A stretch of 51,752 nt of DNA, from assembly GCA_016903675.1 (NCBI GenBank), contig JADQBA010000062.1, positions 1 through 51,752 of the forward strand, written 5' to 3'. This DNA is from Stigonema ocellatum SAG 48.90 = DSM 106950 (GTDB lineage Bacteria > Cyanobacteriota > Cyanobacteriia > Cyanobacteriales > Nostocaceae). The notes under the pieces were generated by a model. It saw only the letters and a program-made list of their open reading frames with translations, had not been told where the DNA came from and ran no database searches. The position numbers were made by a program, and so were the translations under genes. Shown piece after piece: positions 36,125 to 45,192 of the stretch. Positions within the stretch are counted from its first letter, which is position 1. The number at the start of each line of letters is the position of its first letter.

Positions 36125-36949
36125 CTAGATTTTTTCGGCAATGTCAAAAGCAGAGATATATGAAAGCTGAATACTGCTGCCAAAGTCATGTTCGATCCGC
36201 TGCCTCAATCCAGCAAATAAAGCCTCTTTGCTGCGTGGGTCTAACTTTAGGTATGGGGAGTAAGTATTCAAAAGCATTAAATATTCATCAACAGTGTAAG
36301 TGACGAACGATGTAACTTGTCCAGATATTAAGTTTTTAAATTGTCCCGAATCAATGACCATATTTCCTAATCCTCTCAAGATTTCTTCTTGAGTTTCTCT
36401 GTCTTGATATCGGTCAAGAGATGGAGCATGTAGTTGATAGACCTCAGATAAGTTTAGGTACACTTCGTAGGAGGGTTGAAGTTCCTTGTTCCACAATAAA
36501 ATTAGGTAGCCCCTCTGTTTTAGGGCATTTGCTGCTTTTGGATATCCTACTTCTGGTGAGATCCAATGAATTGAACTCGCGGCTAAGACGGCATCAAATT
36601 TCTCAAACTGTGGTGTCCACTCTTCAAAGGATGTGTTCTGAATCTCTACATTGGGATACGGTTGACAATTCTGTTGAGCTAATCGGCAGAAATCTGGATT
36701 GGGTTCTAAGCAGATTATTGAGCAACCCAATTGGGCGATCGCTACTGTTGCAGTTGCAGGACCACACCCCACCTCCAGAATTTTTGAGTCAGTGGTGAGG
36801 TGAGCAATCCCCACAACTTGGTCAATCAAATCTTGAGGATAACGCGGTCTTGCCTTGTTGTAAGCCTCTGCTGCCGGAGAATACCAATGCTTGCGTTGTT
36901 CCAGGTTTCGGCTGGAGTAGCTGATTATTGTTTGTTTTAGGTCTTCCAT
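36125..36949 (-). CDS. Class I SAM-dependent methyltransferase
   Basis: 274 residues from ATG 36949 (MEDLKQTIISYSSRN). Motif I is ILEVGCGPATATVAIAQLG, with the acidic strand-2 residue in CLEPNPDFC; FDAVLAASSIHWI is the motif IV region and ALKQRGYLILLW the motif V/VI strand. Methyl acceptor unknown; many relatives are annotated as ubiquinone/menaquinone-type or trans-aconitate-type methyltransferases. The frame extends to 37090, but that part lies in repeat DNA. Confidence 0.85.
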   Translation of the reverse strand: MEDLKQTIISYSSRNLEQRKHWYSPAAEAYNKARPRYPQDLIDQVVGIAHLTTDSKILEVGCGPATATVAIAQLGCSIICLEPNPDFCRLAQQNCQPYPNVEIQNTSFEEWTPQFEKFDAVLAASSIHWISPEVGYPKAANALKQRGYLILLWNKELQPSYEVYLNLSEVYQLHAPSLDRYQDRETQEEILRGLGNMVIDSGQFKNLISGQVTSFVTYTVDEYLMLLNTYSPYLKLDPRSKEALFAGLRQRIEHDFGSSIQLSYISAFDIAEKI

Positions 36950-37004
36950 TATAACCCAAGTTGCAAGTGGATGCGATCGCATTATTTTAACTTTACACAT
37001 TGAT

Positions 37005-37190
37005 ATATAGCAATCCCTGCAAGAGTTACAAACACCCCCGCCCCTTCTCCCAAGGGGAGACGCTGCGCGAACGGGGAAGTCAAAAGTCAAAAGTCAAAAA
37101 TCAAAAGTGTTTTAACTTTTGAATGCGTGAATTTTCCCTTGTCCCCCTTGTCCCCCTTGTCCCCCTTGTCCCCCAAATCCCCCAAGTTAT
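37005..37190 (-). mobile_element. TAGCAATCC-type repeat element, right end and interior
   Basis: On the minus strand it has an array of GGGGGACAA units (37135-37175), the ATTCACGCATTCAAAAG interior, CTTTTGA repeats, the insert TTCGCGCAGCGTCTCCCC, GGGGCGGGGGTGTTTGTAAC and the end GGATTGCTATA. The left TAGCAATCC end is not seen. Confidence 0.6.
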
Positions 37191-37277
37191 GAATTACCAC
37201 AGCCTGCCCATGCGCATTCGGGAGTATACTCTGTAGAGTAAGCTTTTTACTGAAATTTTACACTAGGGAATAAAAGA

Positions 37278-37604
37278 ATGTCTACAGACTTAGTTACTTA
37301 CATTGAAGAAAGTGAATTTGATGCTCTTTTAAGTGAAGAGGGAGTTGTCGTTGTTGACTTTACTGCTACTTGGTGTGGTCCGTGTCGCCTTGTCAGTCCC
37401 TTAATGGATCAACTCGCACAGGAGTACAAAAGTTCCGCCAAGGTCGTTAAGATAGACATCGATAACAACAAACCGATTTTCAAAAAATTTGGTCTTCGCA
37501 GCATTCCAGCAGTTTTAATTTTCAAGAATGGTTCGTTAGAAAACACCATGGTGGGAGTTAAGACTTACGAGGAGTTCAGCACCGCTGTTCAGAAGGTTAT
37601 TTAG
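37278..37604 (+). CDS. Thioredoxin
   Basis: 108 residues, complete thioredoxin fold. Active site WCGPC with C33 and C36; FGLRSIPAVLIF carries the cis-Pro. It reduces protein disulfides using electrons from thioredoxin reductase. Relatives in cyanobacteria exist in several types; the VDFTATWCGPCR and KVVKIDIDNNKPIFKKF segments are unremarkable m-type-like features. Single gene. Confidence 0.95.
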   Translation: MSTDLVTYIEESEFDALLSEEGVVVVDFTATWCGPCRLVSPLMDQLAQEYKSSAKVVKIDIDNNKPIFKKFGLRSIPAVLIFKNGSLENTMVGVKTYEEFSTAVQKVI

Positions 37605-37692
37605 CTAATAGCGAATGGCTAATTGCTTTTTTACAATTAGCCATTAGCAGACTTCGCGATTGATTGAACACACTTTGAAAGAGAGTCTAGAG

Positions 37693-38091
37693 TTAGGCAA
37701 ACACTGGTGCAGTGTCAGTATAAATCCTCATGGAAGTTACTAGCCCAGCTTGGTTGCGATCAGTAATGGCTACTGCTGGTATAACAACCTCTTTACCATC
37801 TTTGCGGGTATATTTATTAAGTGCCTCTAATACAAAGGTATTATCGTTGCCGTAAATATTTTTTAAAATATGTTCTATCCCATTGATGGATGACCAAAAG
37901 TAACCAAGACTTTGCAAAATAGCATCCTTGCCATACACTATCGGATTATTACCAAATTGGAATATAGAATCATGAGCTAAAAACTTGCTGTAGGCTTCAA
38001 GATTCATTTCATCTATAGCACACAAGTAGCCTAAATACCATTCGTAGGCAGATATTGAAAGTTCGTTAATTTTGAGTTCGTGAGTCTGCAT
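37693..38091 (-). CDS. NTF2/SnoaL-like protein
   Basis: 132 residues from ATG 38091 (MQTHELKINELS). Helix YEWYLGYLCAIDEMNLEAYSKFL, LAHDSIFQFGNNPIVYGKDAI and the beta sheet NTFVLEALNKYTRKDGKEVVIPAVAIT match the cone-shaped NTF2-like fold, used by small enzymes and ligand binders. Function unknown. The frame runs on to 38205, but the residues before MQTH have no family resemblance. Confidence 0.75.
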   Translation of the reverse strand: MQTHELKINELSISAYEWYLGYLCAIDEMNLEAYSKFLAHDSIFQFGNNPIVYGKDAILQSLGYFWSSINGIEHILKNIYGNDNTFVLEALNKYTRKDGKEVVIPAVAITDRNQAGLVTSMRIYTDTAPVFA

Positions 38092-38751
38092 TAAATTACT
38101 TATTTTTATCAGAGTTAAATAACACCTACCCCGCCTTAGCTTCGCCTGAAATAATGGTAGTTCATTATCCAAACTCTTGCAAGATCTGCAACTACAACTG
38201 CACACTCTAATGAGCGATCGCGCCTCTCGTTGTGGTAGCGAGTTTTCTCACTCGGGGCGACGCAAGGAACGCGACTCGCTGCGCGACTCGCTGCGCTACT
38301 CCCGAACCGCTAGAAGAATACCTAATTTAATGAACCGCCAAGACGAGGCAGTCTTTCCGCCGGCTTCCGGCGATCAGAACTGCAAATGCCTTGGACGCCA
38401 AGAAAATCAAAAAGAAGATAGGTAATCTTACACCGATTAGGGAGTATAAAGCAGATCGCTCTTTACAAAACTTTACATTTGCCTGAGACTGAAAGAGCCG
38501 AGAAGACGCGTTAAACCCCTCGAATAGTGAAAGTGCGTCCCTTGGGTTTGTCAAGTCTAGGGATAAAATTCTGTAATATCTCCCAATCGGTAGTGTAGTT
38601 AATTTTGTCGTCAAGTATTGGATTAAGACATGAAGAACGTTACTCTTAACCCATCACATGTGAATAAAGAAGATGGTTCACCAGATCGTACAGAACCAGG
38701 TGGTAGTTTAAAATCTAATAAAGAAGAAAATAATAGGTGCAGCAGTGCAAC
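38092..38751. other. Gene-free spacer of repeat DNA
   Basis: 38215-38310 contains GCGACTCGCTGC-type repeats typical of cyanobacterial intergenic DNA. A 95-codon minus-strand frame (38327-38614) has no recognisable family; I keep it out of the gene list but note it. Confidence 0.45.
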
Positions 38752-39105
38752 TTGAAGGGGCAACGTATCGGCTATATTCGCGTGAGTAGCACCGACCAGA
38801 ATCCGGATCGCCAACTCGAAGGGGTGGAAACCGACAAACTCTTCATTGACCATGCATCAGGCAAGGACACTCAACGCCCGCAACTCGAAGCCATGCTCGC
38901 TTATGCTCGTGAAGGCGATGTGGTGGTCGTGCATAGCATGGAGCGACTCGCCCGAAACCTCGACGATCTGCGCCGCCTCGTACAGCAGCTTACCCATCGA
39001 GGCATAAGCATCACTTTCCTGAAGGAGAGCCTGACCTTCACAGGCTCGGATTCTCCTATGGCGCAGCTTTTGCTCTCGGTCATGGGTGATCTGGAACTCC
39101 CCAGA
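38752..39105 (+). pseudogene. Serine recombinase (Tn3-type resolvase), C-terminus lost
   Basis: From TTG 38752 (a GTG lies at 38737): KGQRIGYIRVSSTDQNPDRQL holds the catalytic Ser of the resolvase fold; FIDHASGKDTQRPQLEAML, VVVVHSMERLARNLDDLRRLV and ITFLKESLTFTG are conserved blocks. After LLLSVMGD it should continue with AEFER and the long helix plus helix-turn-helix; instead it crosses into antisense DNA of the EamA gene and stops at 39147. Catalytic domain present, DNA-binding domain absent. Probably the relic of a Tn3-family transposon. Confidence 0.75.
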
Positions 39106-39694
39106 TTAAAGACACTACCGCTATCACCCAAAGTTGGATTGCTGTGAGTGGCATGAGGGGGTGGCGCAATGTGATGGACTCAAGCTTGAGAATGTAGATC
39201 GAGTAGAGGAAGGCGTTGCATAACATCAACAGATCACCGATAACTATCTGTTCACTCTCCCAACACATCACTCCAACGCCAATAATGGCAATTCCAGCAG
39301 CGAGGAAAGTTTTTAATATCACCTGCCGACCTAGCAGTTGCCCTAGCAAAGGAACTAGGAGGACGTTGAAACTGGCAATGAATGCAGCATGATTTGCAGA
39401 TATAGTCTCCAGAGCAACTGTTTGGAGGGTTAAGGTCGTAAAGATTATCAGTCCCAACAAGACTCCATCCCGCAGCAGGGGAAGATTAAGGAAGCGCAAA
39501 TACGGGGTGAAAGGCAATGCCGCTACTGTGAAGCGGGTTGCCAATATTGCAGCAGGAGAAAGACTACTGACTGCTCCCTTGAGCAGCGCAAAGCTCGTAC
39601 CCCAGATCAAGGTGATCAGCAGCAACACTGCTATACCCCAAGCATGGAGAGTTTTTGGTGATCTTTGAGAGTAATTATTTAATTCTATAGTCAT
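39106..39694 (-). pseudogene. EamA/DMT-family transporter, C-terminus lost
   Basis: From ATG 39694 (MTIELNNYSQRSPK) about 196 residues and six hydrophobic helices: LLLITLIWGTSFALLKGAV, AILATRFTVAAL and ANHAAFIASFNVLLVPLLG are typical of the drug/metabolite transporter superfamily. Normal length is about 300 with ten helices; here it ends VVSLIWGVPDHP at the junction with the resolvase fragment, so roughly the last third is missing. The frame reaches 39796, but the N-terminal extension is unlikely. Confidence 0.75.
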
Positions 39695-40344
39695 TGAGCT
39701 GCATAACCCCCTAGCTTTACCACCGAGAGTTCCACAAGTTCTTGTTTTAATTGGTCTATGAACTGTACCATCTCCTCCACCGATTTTCTTCCGCAAGAGG
39801 CGAGTATTTTCCGAGTCCAGGGGGGTATCTGTTCTAAGTAGGATGGGTACTTTTTTCGCATCGGAAGTGCTGAGTTTTCATAACTTGGTTGGTTTTGCGA
39901 TCATTTTGTTCGGTTTATATTTGACAGTCTATAGCCAATCCGTTATTCAGGCATAATCAGTCATCCCATTAAGTTTTGTCTGTCAAAAAATTTTTCTCAC
40001 TTTAATACTCATACCATAATTTGAATTTCGTCAGTCGCTCTAAACCCTTTCTATACCCGGTATAGAAACTACGTCAGGAAAGCCCCGCTTCCCCAGTGGC
40101 AAGTCCGGCGGTACCAACGTGCATTACTCCTGCAACCCACATGAAAGTTAAGTGAAACTTATCACTGCGCCGCCCTCCACCGATAAGATTTCATGATGAC
40201 CCGCTGCGGTGAACGGAAAATAAGGCTTTGAGCCTGCTACGCTGGGAAAGTATTTTTTTGGCTGCAAGTGCATAAATCATTTCAATTGCACCTAAGTATT
40301 GCATAGCTATCTACTAAAATTAGTCTTCGATCTTGTTTTAAAGT
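39695..40344. other. Gene-free spacer
   Basis: No gene. Between about 39930 and 40010 the heptamers TGACAGTC and CTGTCAAA are inverted relative to each other; the rest is unremarkable. May contain the other side of the lost transposon. Confidence 0.4.
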
Positions 40345-40527
40345 ATGAATAAAAAATGGGCGATTAAGCGAATTACTTTAAATTTGGCAGCAATTGAAGC
40401 CGAAAAGCTTCAATTGTACTGTAATCAGACAGGCAGACCAGCAACAGATGTGATTCGGGAACTTATTAGAGGATTGTCTATTTGTGACGAAGTAGCGCAG
40501 TCAATGCCTTTGAGACCACCCTTGTAA
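40345..40527 (+). CDS. Small ribbon-helix-helix (CopG-like) protein
   Basis: 60 residues: RITLNLAAIEAEKLQLYCNQ and TGRPATDVIRELIRGL give a strand and two helices, typical for CopG-type repressors or antitoxins. Start ATG 40345. No toxin follows; the gene ends next to a repeat element. Confidence 0.6.
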   Translation: MNKKWAIKRITLNLAAIEAEKLQLYCNQTGRPATDVIRELIRGLSICDEVAQSMPLRPPL

Positions 40528-40533
40528 CTGATA

Positions 40534-40740
40534 CATAGCAATCCTATTTGAGATCCGAACAAGGGGGAGAAGGGGGAGAAGGGGGAGAAGGAGGACAAGG
40601 GGGACAAGGGGGAGAAGGAGGACAAGGAGGAGAAGGGGGACAAGCCGCTGCGCGAAAATTCACGCATTCAAAAGTCAAAATTTAAAACACTTTTGACTTA
40701 TTACCTTAGCTTTTGACTTCCCCCTTGGGGACCATTTCCT
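40534..40740 (+). mobile_element. TAGCAATCC-type repeat element, left end and interior
   Basis: ATAGCAATCCTATTTGAGAT and CCGAAC, then nine or so GGGGGAGAA/GGGGGACAA units (40560-40632), AAGCCGCTGCGCGAAAATTC, CAAAAGT...ACTTTTG and TTTTGACTTCCCCCTTGGGG. It is cut off before the GGATTGCTA end. Confidence 0.65.
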
Positions 40741-40976
40741 CAAAAATGTGTCCGCTTTTTGAGATAGATTTGATACTTACCTCTAAGAATCGAACACTGT
40801 TCTTATCATTTTGTCTCACATCGGTTCTACCCTAGGTTATAAAAATTAGGAAAACAAAATTTGCAAAAGATGTGTCTTGTGGAATGCTATGTACATAGAT
40901 TTTTCTGCTGATATTTACTTTGACTGTGTTGAGAATTTTTATAGTCTCAAAGTATTGACCTCAGAAAAGGTTCCCT

Positions 40977-41445
40977 ATGTTTGATTTGTTTGCAAAAAAG
41001 TTTTCTCGCCGCAAGTTGTTGACTACCACAGGGTTGGGACTGGTAACAGCTAGCGCCATATCTAAGGGCGATCCTCTTGGCGGTGTTTTTGAGACTGACT
41101 CAGTATCTGCCCAAGAGCCGATGAAAGGTGGAGAGTTACCACCTCAGATTAAATTCTCACCTGATGAAGCATCCACCGAAACAAATTCTGGTGGTTCTCC
41201 TACCGCACTACCACCAGAAAAACGATTGGGTTTTGCAATTGTGGGATTGGGTAGACTTGCATTAGAGGAGATTATGCCAGCCTTCGGCATGTGCAAACTG
41301 GCTAAGCCCACGGCACTAGTGAGCGGGAATGCAGCTAAGGCGAATCAGATTGCCCAGCAGTACGGCATCAATCCCAAAAATATTTATAATTACCAGAATT
41401 ACGATACTATCCGTAACAATCCAGATGTTGATATCATATACATAA
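40977..41445 (+). pseudogene. Tat-exported Gfo/Idh/MocA oxidoreductase, 3' part lost
   Basis: From ATG 40977: a Tat signal (FSRRKLLTTTGLGLVTAS) and the NAD(P)-binding fold LGFAIVGLGRLALEEIMPAF, with KPTALVSGNAAKANQIAQQYG and NNPDVDIIYI, the start of a glucose-fructose oxidoreductase-type domain. The expected continuation (NxLH, then the catalytic Lys and substrate domain) is missing: a repeat element begins at about 41446 and the frame ends in it at 41468. Downstream of the element no continuation is found, so the 3' two thirds are deleted. Confidence 0.75.
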
Positions 41446-41632
41446 TAGCAATCCTATTTGAGATCTGAACAGAGGGGACAAGGAGGACTTGGGGGACAAG
41501 GAGGACAAGCCGCTACGCGGAAATTCAAAATTTAAAATTCAAAATTTAAAACACTTTTGACTTATTACCTTAGCTTTTGACTTTTGACTTCCCCTTTGGG
41601 GCGGGTGTTTATAAATCATTTAGGATTGCTAT
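41446..41632 (+). mobile_element. TAGCAATCC-type repeat element, complete copy inside an oxidoreductase gene
   Basis: Perfect 10-bp terminal inverted repeats ATAGCAATCC and GGATTGCTAT. Order: left end with CTATTTGAGATCTGAAC, G-rich array (GGGGACAAGGAGGACTTGG), AAGCCGCTACGCGG, A/T-rich interior with CAAAATTTAAA repeats, ACTTTTG and CTTTTGACTT motifs, GGGGCGGGTGTTTATAA, right end. No reading frame. Confidence 0.75.
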
Positions 41633-41828
41633 ATCTTTCCAAGGCGAGTCGTACTCGGTTTGTTATCCTTAATTTTAAATAGCTGCGATCGCGATTTTTC
41701 ATCCATATCCACCTAAAACTCGCCACGGAATAAGAATGCAAGTCAGTTGCAACAAAGGTAGATGCAGAAAATCAAAAATGTAGTTGGTGAAAGACAGAGT
41801 GCAGAATGTCAGTTTAATCCATAGTGGC

Positions 41829-42140
41829 TTAAGTTGCAAATCGCTCGTTCCTGAAACCAAATTCCTGGTAATCAATGGCGTCGTCATCTTCAGGCTCAAG
41901 AGGCTCAAAAGGTGCTATTATTTCCGATTCCAATTCCAATTGTTTTGGGCGAGCAGTTAGAACTATCAAAGCTGCTTCTTCCAATAATCTGGAGATTATT
42001 TCATCAGATCCTGGATTCGCTTCATTATATTCAGCGATGGTAACAAGCGCTTCCTCAAGCTTTGTTTTGGCTTGGTAACAAAGTCGGAAGCACTTGTGAT
42101 AGTCCCAAACTGAATCTGGTTTTAGTGTTAAATTAGTCAT
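41829..42140 (-). CDS. Hypothetical acidic helical protein
   Basis: 103 residues from ATG 42140. Helices CFRLCYQAKTKLEEALVTIA and DEIISRLLEEAALIVLTAR, then an acidic tail (FEPLEPEDDDAIDYQEFGF). Family not recognised. Good coding character and a plausible start. Confidence 0.55.
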   Translation of the reverse strand: MTNLTLKPDSVWDYHKCFRLCYQAKTKLEEALVTIAEYNEANPGSDEIISRLLEEAALIVLTARPKQLELESEIIAPFEPLEPEDDDAIDYQEFGFRNERFAT

Positions 42141-42387
42141 CCCTTACCCTCCTAACATAAATGCTGGGCATTAGCTTGTAAGTATAACTCATGACACACA
42201 GGATGGGGAAGTGTCTTAAATATATCATCTGCCGATGTAAAAATGCTACATGTAACGATTATCCGTTGACCCGTATGATAGTCAATTTGTGCAGATGCCT
42301 GATTTTGCGTGTATGCGCGACCGCAGAGTGACTCAACCGAGATATTATTGTTTTGACGTGCGCTGTGATCTTCACATCACTTTTTAA

Positions 42388-42951
42388 ATGCCAATGCATA
42401 AAACTAAGTTACTCAGTTCAGCTTTCGCCAGTGTTGTGCTCATATCTACCTTAGCCACTGAATGTGGAAAAATCGCTCAAGCACAGCGTCCTATGCGTCC
42501 TATCCGTCCTATCTCCCTATTAAGGGCTAAATGTGTTGACAGTGGAGTTGGTAATGTCCGTGAGCAAGACCTTGATGTTTCTATGGGCAAAGCCGTTTAT
42601 TCAAGTCAGTTTTATCTAGGACCGGGCTACCGTTCAGCCTCCATAACTTGTAACATTAAACCAGATAAAAATCCTCAAGCTGCATTTCAAACCCTAAATC
42701 TGGGTTTTGGGATGCGTGACAATGATACAACAAGTCCAAGTGTGGAGGTTAGGGTTTACTTAGATGGTAGGCAAGCTGAAACTCGCACTGTTAGTCCTAC
42801 ACAGCAAACTTCTTTGTCACTTGATGTCAGCAATGCCGGTAACGTTGCCATAGAAGCAGTTTGCACCAGCCAAACTCAATATTGTGACCGAGTATACTTT
42901 TACAACGCCGCACTACAGCGCCAGAGTCCCCCCCCAGCAACAAAAAAATAG
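42388..42951 (+). CDS. Secreted hypothetical protein
   Basis: 187 residues with a signal peptide ending AQAQ (residues about 1-33), a 9-bp DNA repeat giving RPMRPIRPI, then a beta-rich domain (AVYSSQFYLGPGYRSASITC, SPSVEVRVYLDGRQAETRTV, AIEAVCTSQTQYC) with five cysteines outside the signal peptide that may form disulfides. Some resemblance to NPCBM- or carbohydrate-binding-like sandwiches, but I cannot name a family. Expected in the periplasm or outside the cell. Confidence 0.6.
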   Translation: MPMHKTKLLSSAFASVVLISTLATECGKIAQAQRPMRPIRPISLLRAKCVDSGVGNVREQDLDVSMGKAVYSSQFYLGPGYRSASITCNIKPDKNPQAAFQTLNLGFGMRDNDTTSPSVEVRVYLDGRQAETRTVSPTQQTSLSLDVSNAGNVAIEAVCTSQTQYCDRVYFYNAALQRQSPPPATKK

Positions 42952-42954
42952 CTT

Positions 42955-43061
42955 GGCAATATAGCCGAACATTTGATATTTCAACAAAGGGGACAAGGAA
43001 GACTTGGGGGACAAGGAGGACTTGGGGGAAGTGTTTATAATTCCTCCACGGATTGCTATAG
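42955..43061 (+). mobile_element. TAGCAATCC-type repeat element, short copy
   Basis: Begins near CAATATAGCCGAAC, has a G-rich array (GGGGACAAGG, GACTTGGGGG, 42986-43030), GTGTTTATAATTCCTCC and the right end GGATTGCTATA. The A/T-rich middle part is absent. Confidence 0.5.
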
Positions 43062-43064
43062 CTG

Positions 43065-43140
43065 TTAGTTGTTAACTCCTAACTCCTAACTCCTAACTCC
43101 TAACTCCTAACTCCCCACTCCCCACTCCCCACTCCCCACT
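43065..43140. repeat. CTAACTC and CCCCACT heptamer arrays
   Basis: About six TAACTCC heptamers followed by four CCCCACT units, ending at the stop codon of the kinase gene. Confidence 0.7.
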
Positions 43141-45038
43141 CAGTAAGTCTTGAGAGTTTTTTGTTTGGGATGGTTCTGATTTGCAGGGTTGTCTGTCTGA
43201 GAAAGGTGCTGTTTTGCTAGATTTTCGGTAGCTTGCTGAAACAATGGTTCTAACTTATCGCGCCAGTATTGAATATTGGGTAACTTTTCTTGATGGTCTC
43301 TATAAGCTAAAACCTTATCCCACTTACCTTCGGCAAGCGCCGTATTAATGTCATTAAATAGAGATTCCGCCTTAGCCCAATCCTGCTGCCAATGGGCACC
43401 CATCTCTGCTGTTTCTTTAACGGCAGAAGGGTCAGAAGTGATGGACTTCAGGAGTGCGATCGCTCCCTCTAAGTCTCCTGAATCATATTTTTTTCTTGCT
43501 CTATCTAAAGTCTTAGCACCATTATCACTATTATTTTTTGGTTGTGATTTCTCTTCTCGTGTTGGTGATGGTTCTGATAACTCTTGTGACTGATTTGATT
43601 TAGCTTTTGGCGTGGGAGTTGGGCGAACAGCAATCAAGTCATTATCATCTACTGTTTTAATCGCAATTCCCTTGTCTCGTAGGCAAGAAACCCATTCTTC
43701 ATTATTTTGTACAACACTGGAATGGGTCCAAGCCATGTGTTTAGGGTCAAGTTTAACCTGCACCCAACCGTGTTTTGTTCGCTTACCTGTCACCTCAAAC
43801 TTGGTGTCACTGGTAATAGTTTTTACAATAGTGTTAGAGCTAATGGAACTAGGCTCAGAACGCATATTGGAATTACCCTGGACCACAGCTAAACAGCTTT
43901 GTGCTGAGGTAGAGTCAGAATTCGCAAAATTGCCAGCCAAACTTTGCACATTATTCACTACAAGTGGAGCAACAGCAGCAGCACCAGCTGCCAAACCTAC
44001 CAGAATTAATAGCTGCAACAAGTCAGGTCTACTAGAACTTCTGCTAGGGGGTTTGGCAATTGCTTGCGCTACTGGAGCAGCAGGATATGCTGGAGCTAGG
44101 GCGATGGTTTTCTGCCGAGATTGTGGAGATTGGGATTGGGTAGATTGGTAACTAGGATTATGTACGTATTCCTCATCAGACCAGAGTGGGGCAAATGACT
44201 CCAACGCTTGCAGTGCTTGCGATGCGCTTTGGTAGCGGTCTTTGAAGTGATAATGTACCATCTTGGTCAACACCGCCGCCAAGTTATCACTCACAGGTAC
44301 TAAATGCTGCCAGAGGATTTCACCTGTTTCGGGGTCTTCTTGCAAATCCATTGGCGGTACTCCCGTCAGCGCTTGAATGGCAATGATGCCAAGGGCATAA
44401 ACATCGCTATTGGGGCGGGGTTTGCCTTGTCCTTGTTCCGTGGGCATATAACCAGGAGTGCCAATTGCTACCGTAGCCGAGGGGTGTCCGGCTGCGGTGA
44501 ACATGAGTGTTCGCGAACCCTGTAAGGTGGACGCTCGCAATTGTTTAACAGCCCCAAAGTCTACTAAAACTAATTTATTGTCAGGGGAACGACGTATAAT
44601 ATTATCTGGTTTGATATCGCGGTGAATCACCCCTTGGCGATGCACAAATATCAAAATACTTAAAATTTCCTGTAATAGTTGAATGACTTGGCTTTCACTC
44701 CAGGGTTGACCGGGGAGTAGTTCCTCGCTCAAAGTATGCCCTTCTATAAATTCTTGGACTAGGTAGAATTCTTGGTTTTCGTCAAAATAAGCTAGAAGCC
44801 TGGGTATATACTCATGGTTCCCTAGTTGTTCTAGGGTTTCGGCTTCGCTTTGAAACAAGCGCTTGGCTGTGTCAAACACTTTGGGATCGGAGTTGGCGGG
44901 TTTGAGGTGCTTGACGACACAGATAGGGTTCCCCGGTCTTTTGGTATCTCGGGCAATATAGGTTTGACCGAATCCTCCTGTGGCGAGGACTCTGACAACT
45001 TGGTAACGATGGTCTAGCAGCTTGCCTATCATATTCAC
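43140..45038 (-). CDS. Serine/threonine protein kinase with SH3-type extracytoplasmic domain
   Basis: 632 residues. The N-terminal 300 form a Hanks-type kinase: VLATGGFGQTYIARD (ATP loop), CVVKHL (Lys), IHRDIKPDNII (catalytic loop), LVDFGAVKQL (Mg loop) and GTPGYMPTEQ (activation segment). A Pro/Gln-rich linker and a transmembrane helix (LLQLLILVGLAAGAAAVAPL, about 340-360) follow, then an SH3b-like domain (AVVQGNSNMRSEPSS ... GWVQVKL), which may sense the cell wall, and a helical C-terminus (about 510-610). Start ATG 45038 or, 6 bp later, 45032. Target and signal are unknown. Confidence 0.9.
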   Translation of the reverse strand: MNMIGKLLDHRYQVVRVLATGGFGQTYIARDTKRPGNPICVVKHLKPANSDPKVFDTAKRLFQSEAETLEQLGNHEYIPRLLAYFDENQEFYLVQEFIEGHTLSEELLPGQPWSESQVIQLLQEILSILIFVHRQGVIHRDIKPDNIIRRSPDNKLVLVDFGAVKQLRASTLQGSRTLMFTAAGHPSATVAIGTPGYMPTEQGQGKPRPNSDVYALGIIAIQALTGVPPMDLQEDPETGEILWQHLVPVSDNLAAVLTKMVHYHFKDRYQSASQALQALESFAPLWSDEEYVHNPSYQSTQSQSPQSRQKTIALAPAYPAAPVAQAIAKPPSRSSSRPDLLQLLILVGLAAGAAAVAPLVVNNVQSLAGNFANSDSTSAQSCLAVVQGNSNMRSEPSSISSNTIVKTITSDTKFEVTGKRTKHGWVQVKLDPKHMAWTHSSVVQNNEEWVSCLRDKGIAIKTVDDNDLIAVRPTPTPKAKSNQSQELSEPSPTREEKSQPKNNSDNGAKTLDRARKKYDSGDLEGAIALLKSITSDPSAVKETAEMGAHWQQDWAKAESLFNDINTALAEGKWDKVLAYRDHQEKLPNIQYWRDKLEPLFQQATENLAKQHLSQTDNPANQNHPKQKTLKTY

Positions 45039-45192
45039 TCCCCGGTTTTAGCACCCACTTTTTGGGGTTGTAATCAATATCTCCAAATATTCTTCGATAA
45101 AATCCGCTATCTTGAGAAAAGATTTGGATGTAAAACGCTGTTTTTTAATAAATACCACTGTTAATTTTTCTTTCAATCTCCCTTATATAACC

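Noticed and set aside
38327..38614. 95-codon minus-strand frame
   Set aside because: No recognisable motif, one end lies in common intergenic repeat sequence, and no start signal; could be a remnant but cannot be supported.
41699..41908. 69-codon minus-strand frame overlapping the 41829 gene
   Set aside because: Overlaps the start of a better gene in another frame and has no domain.
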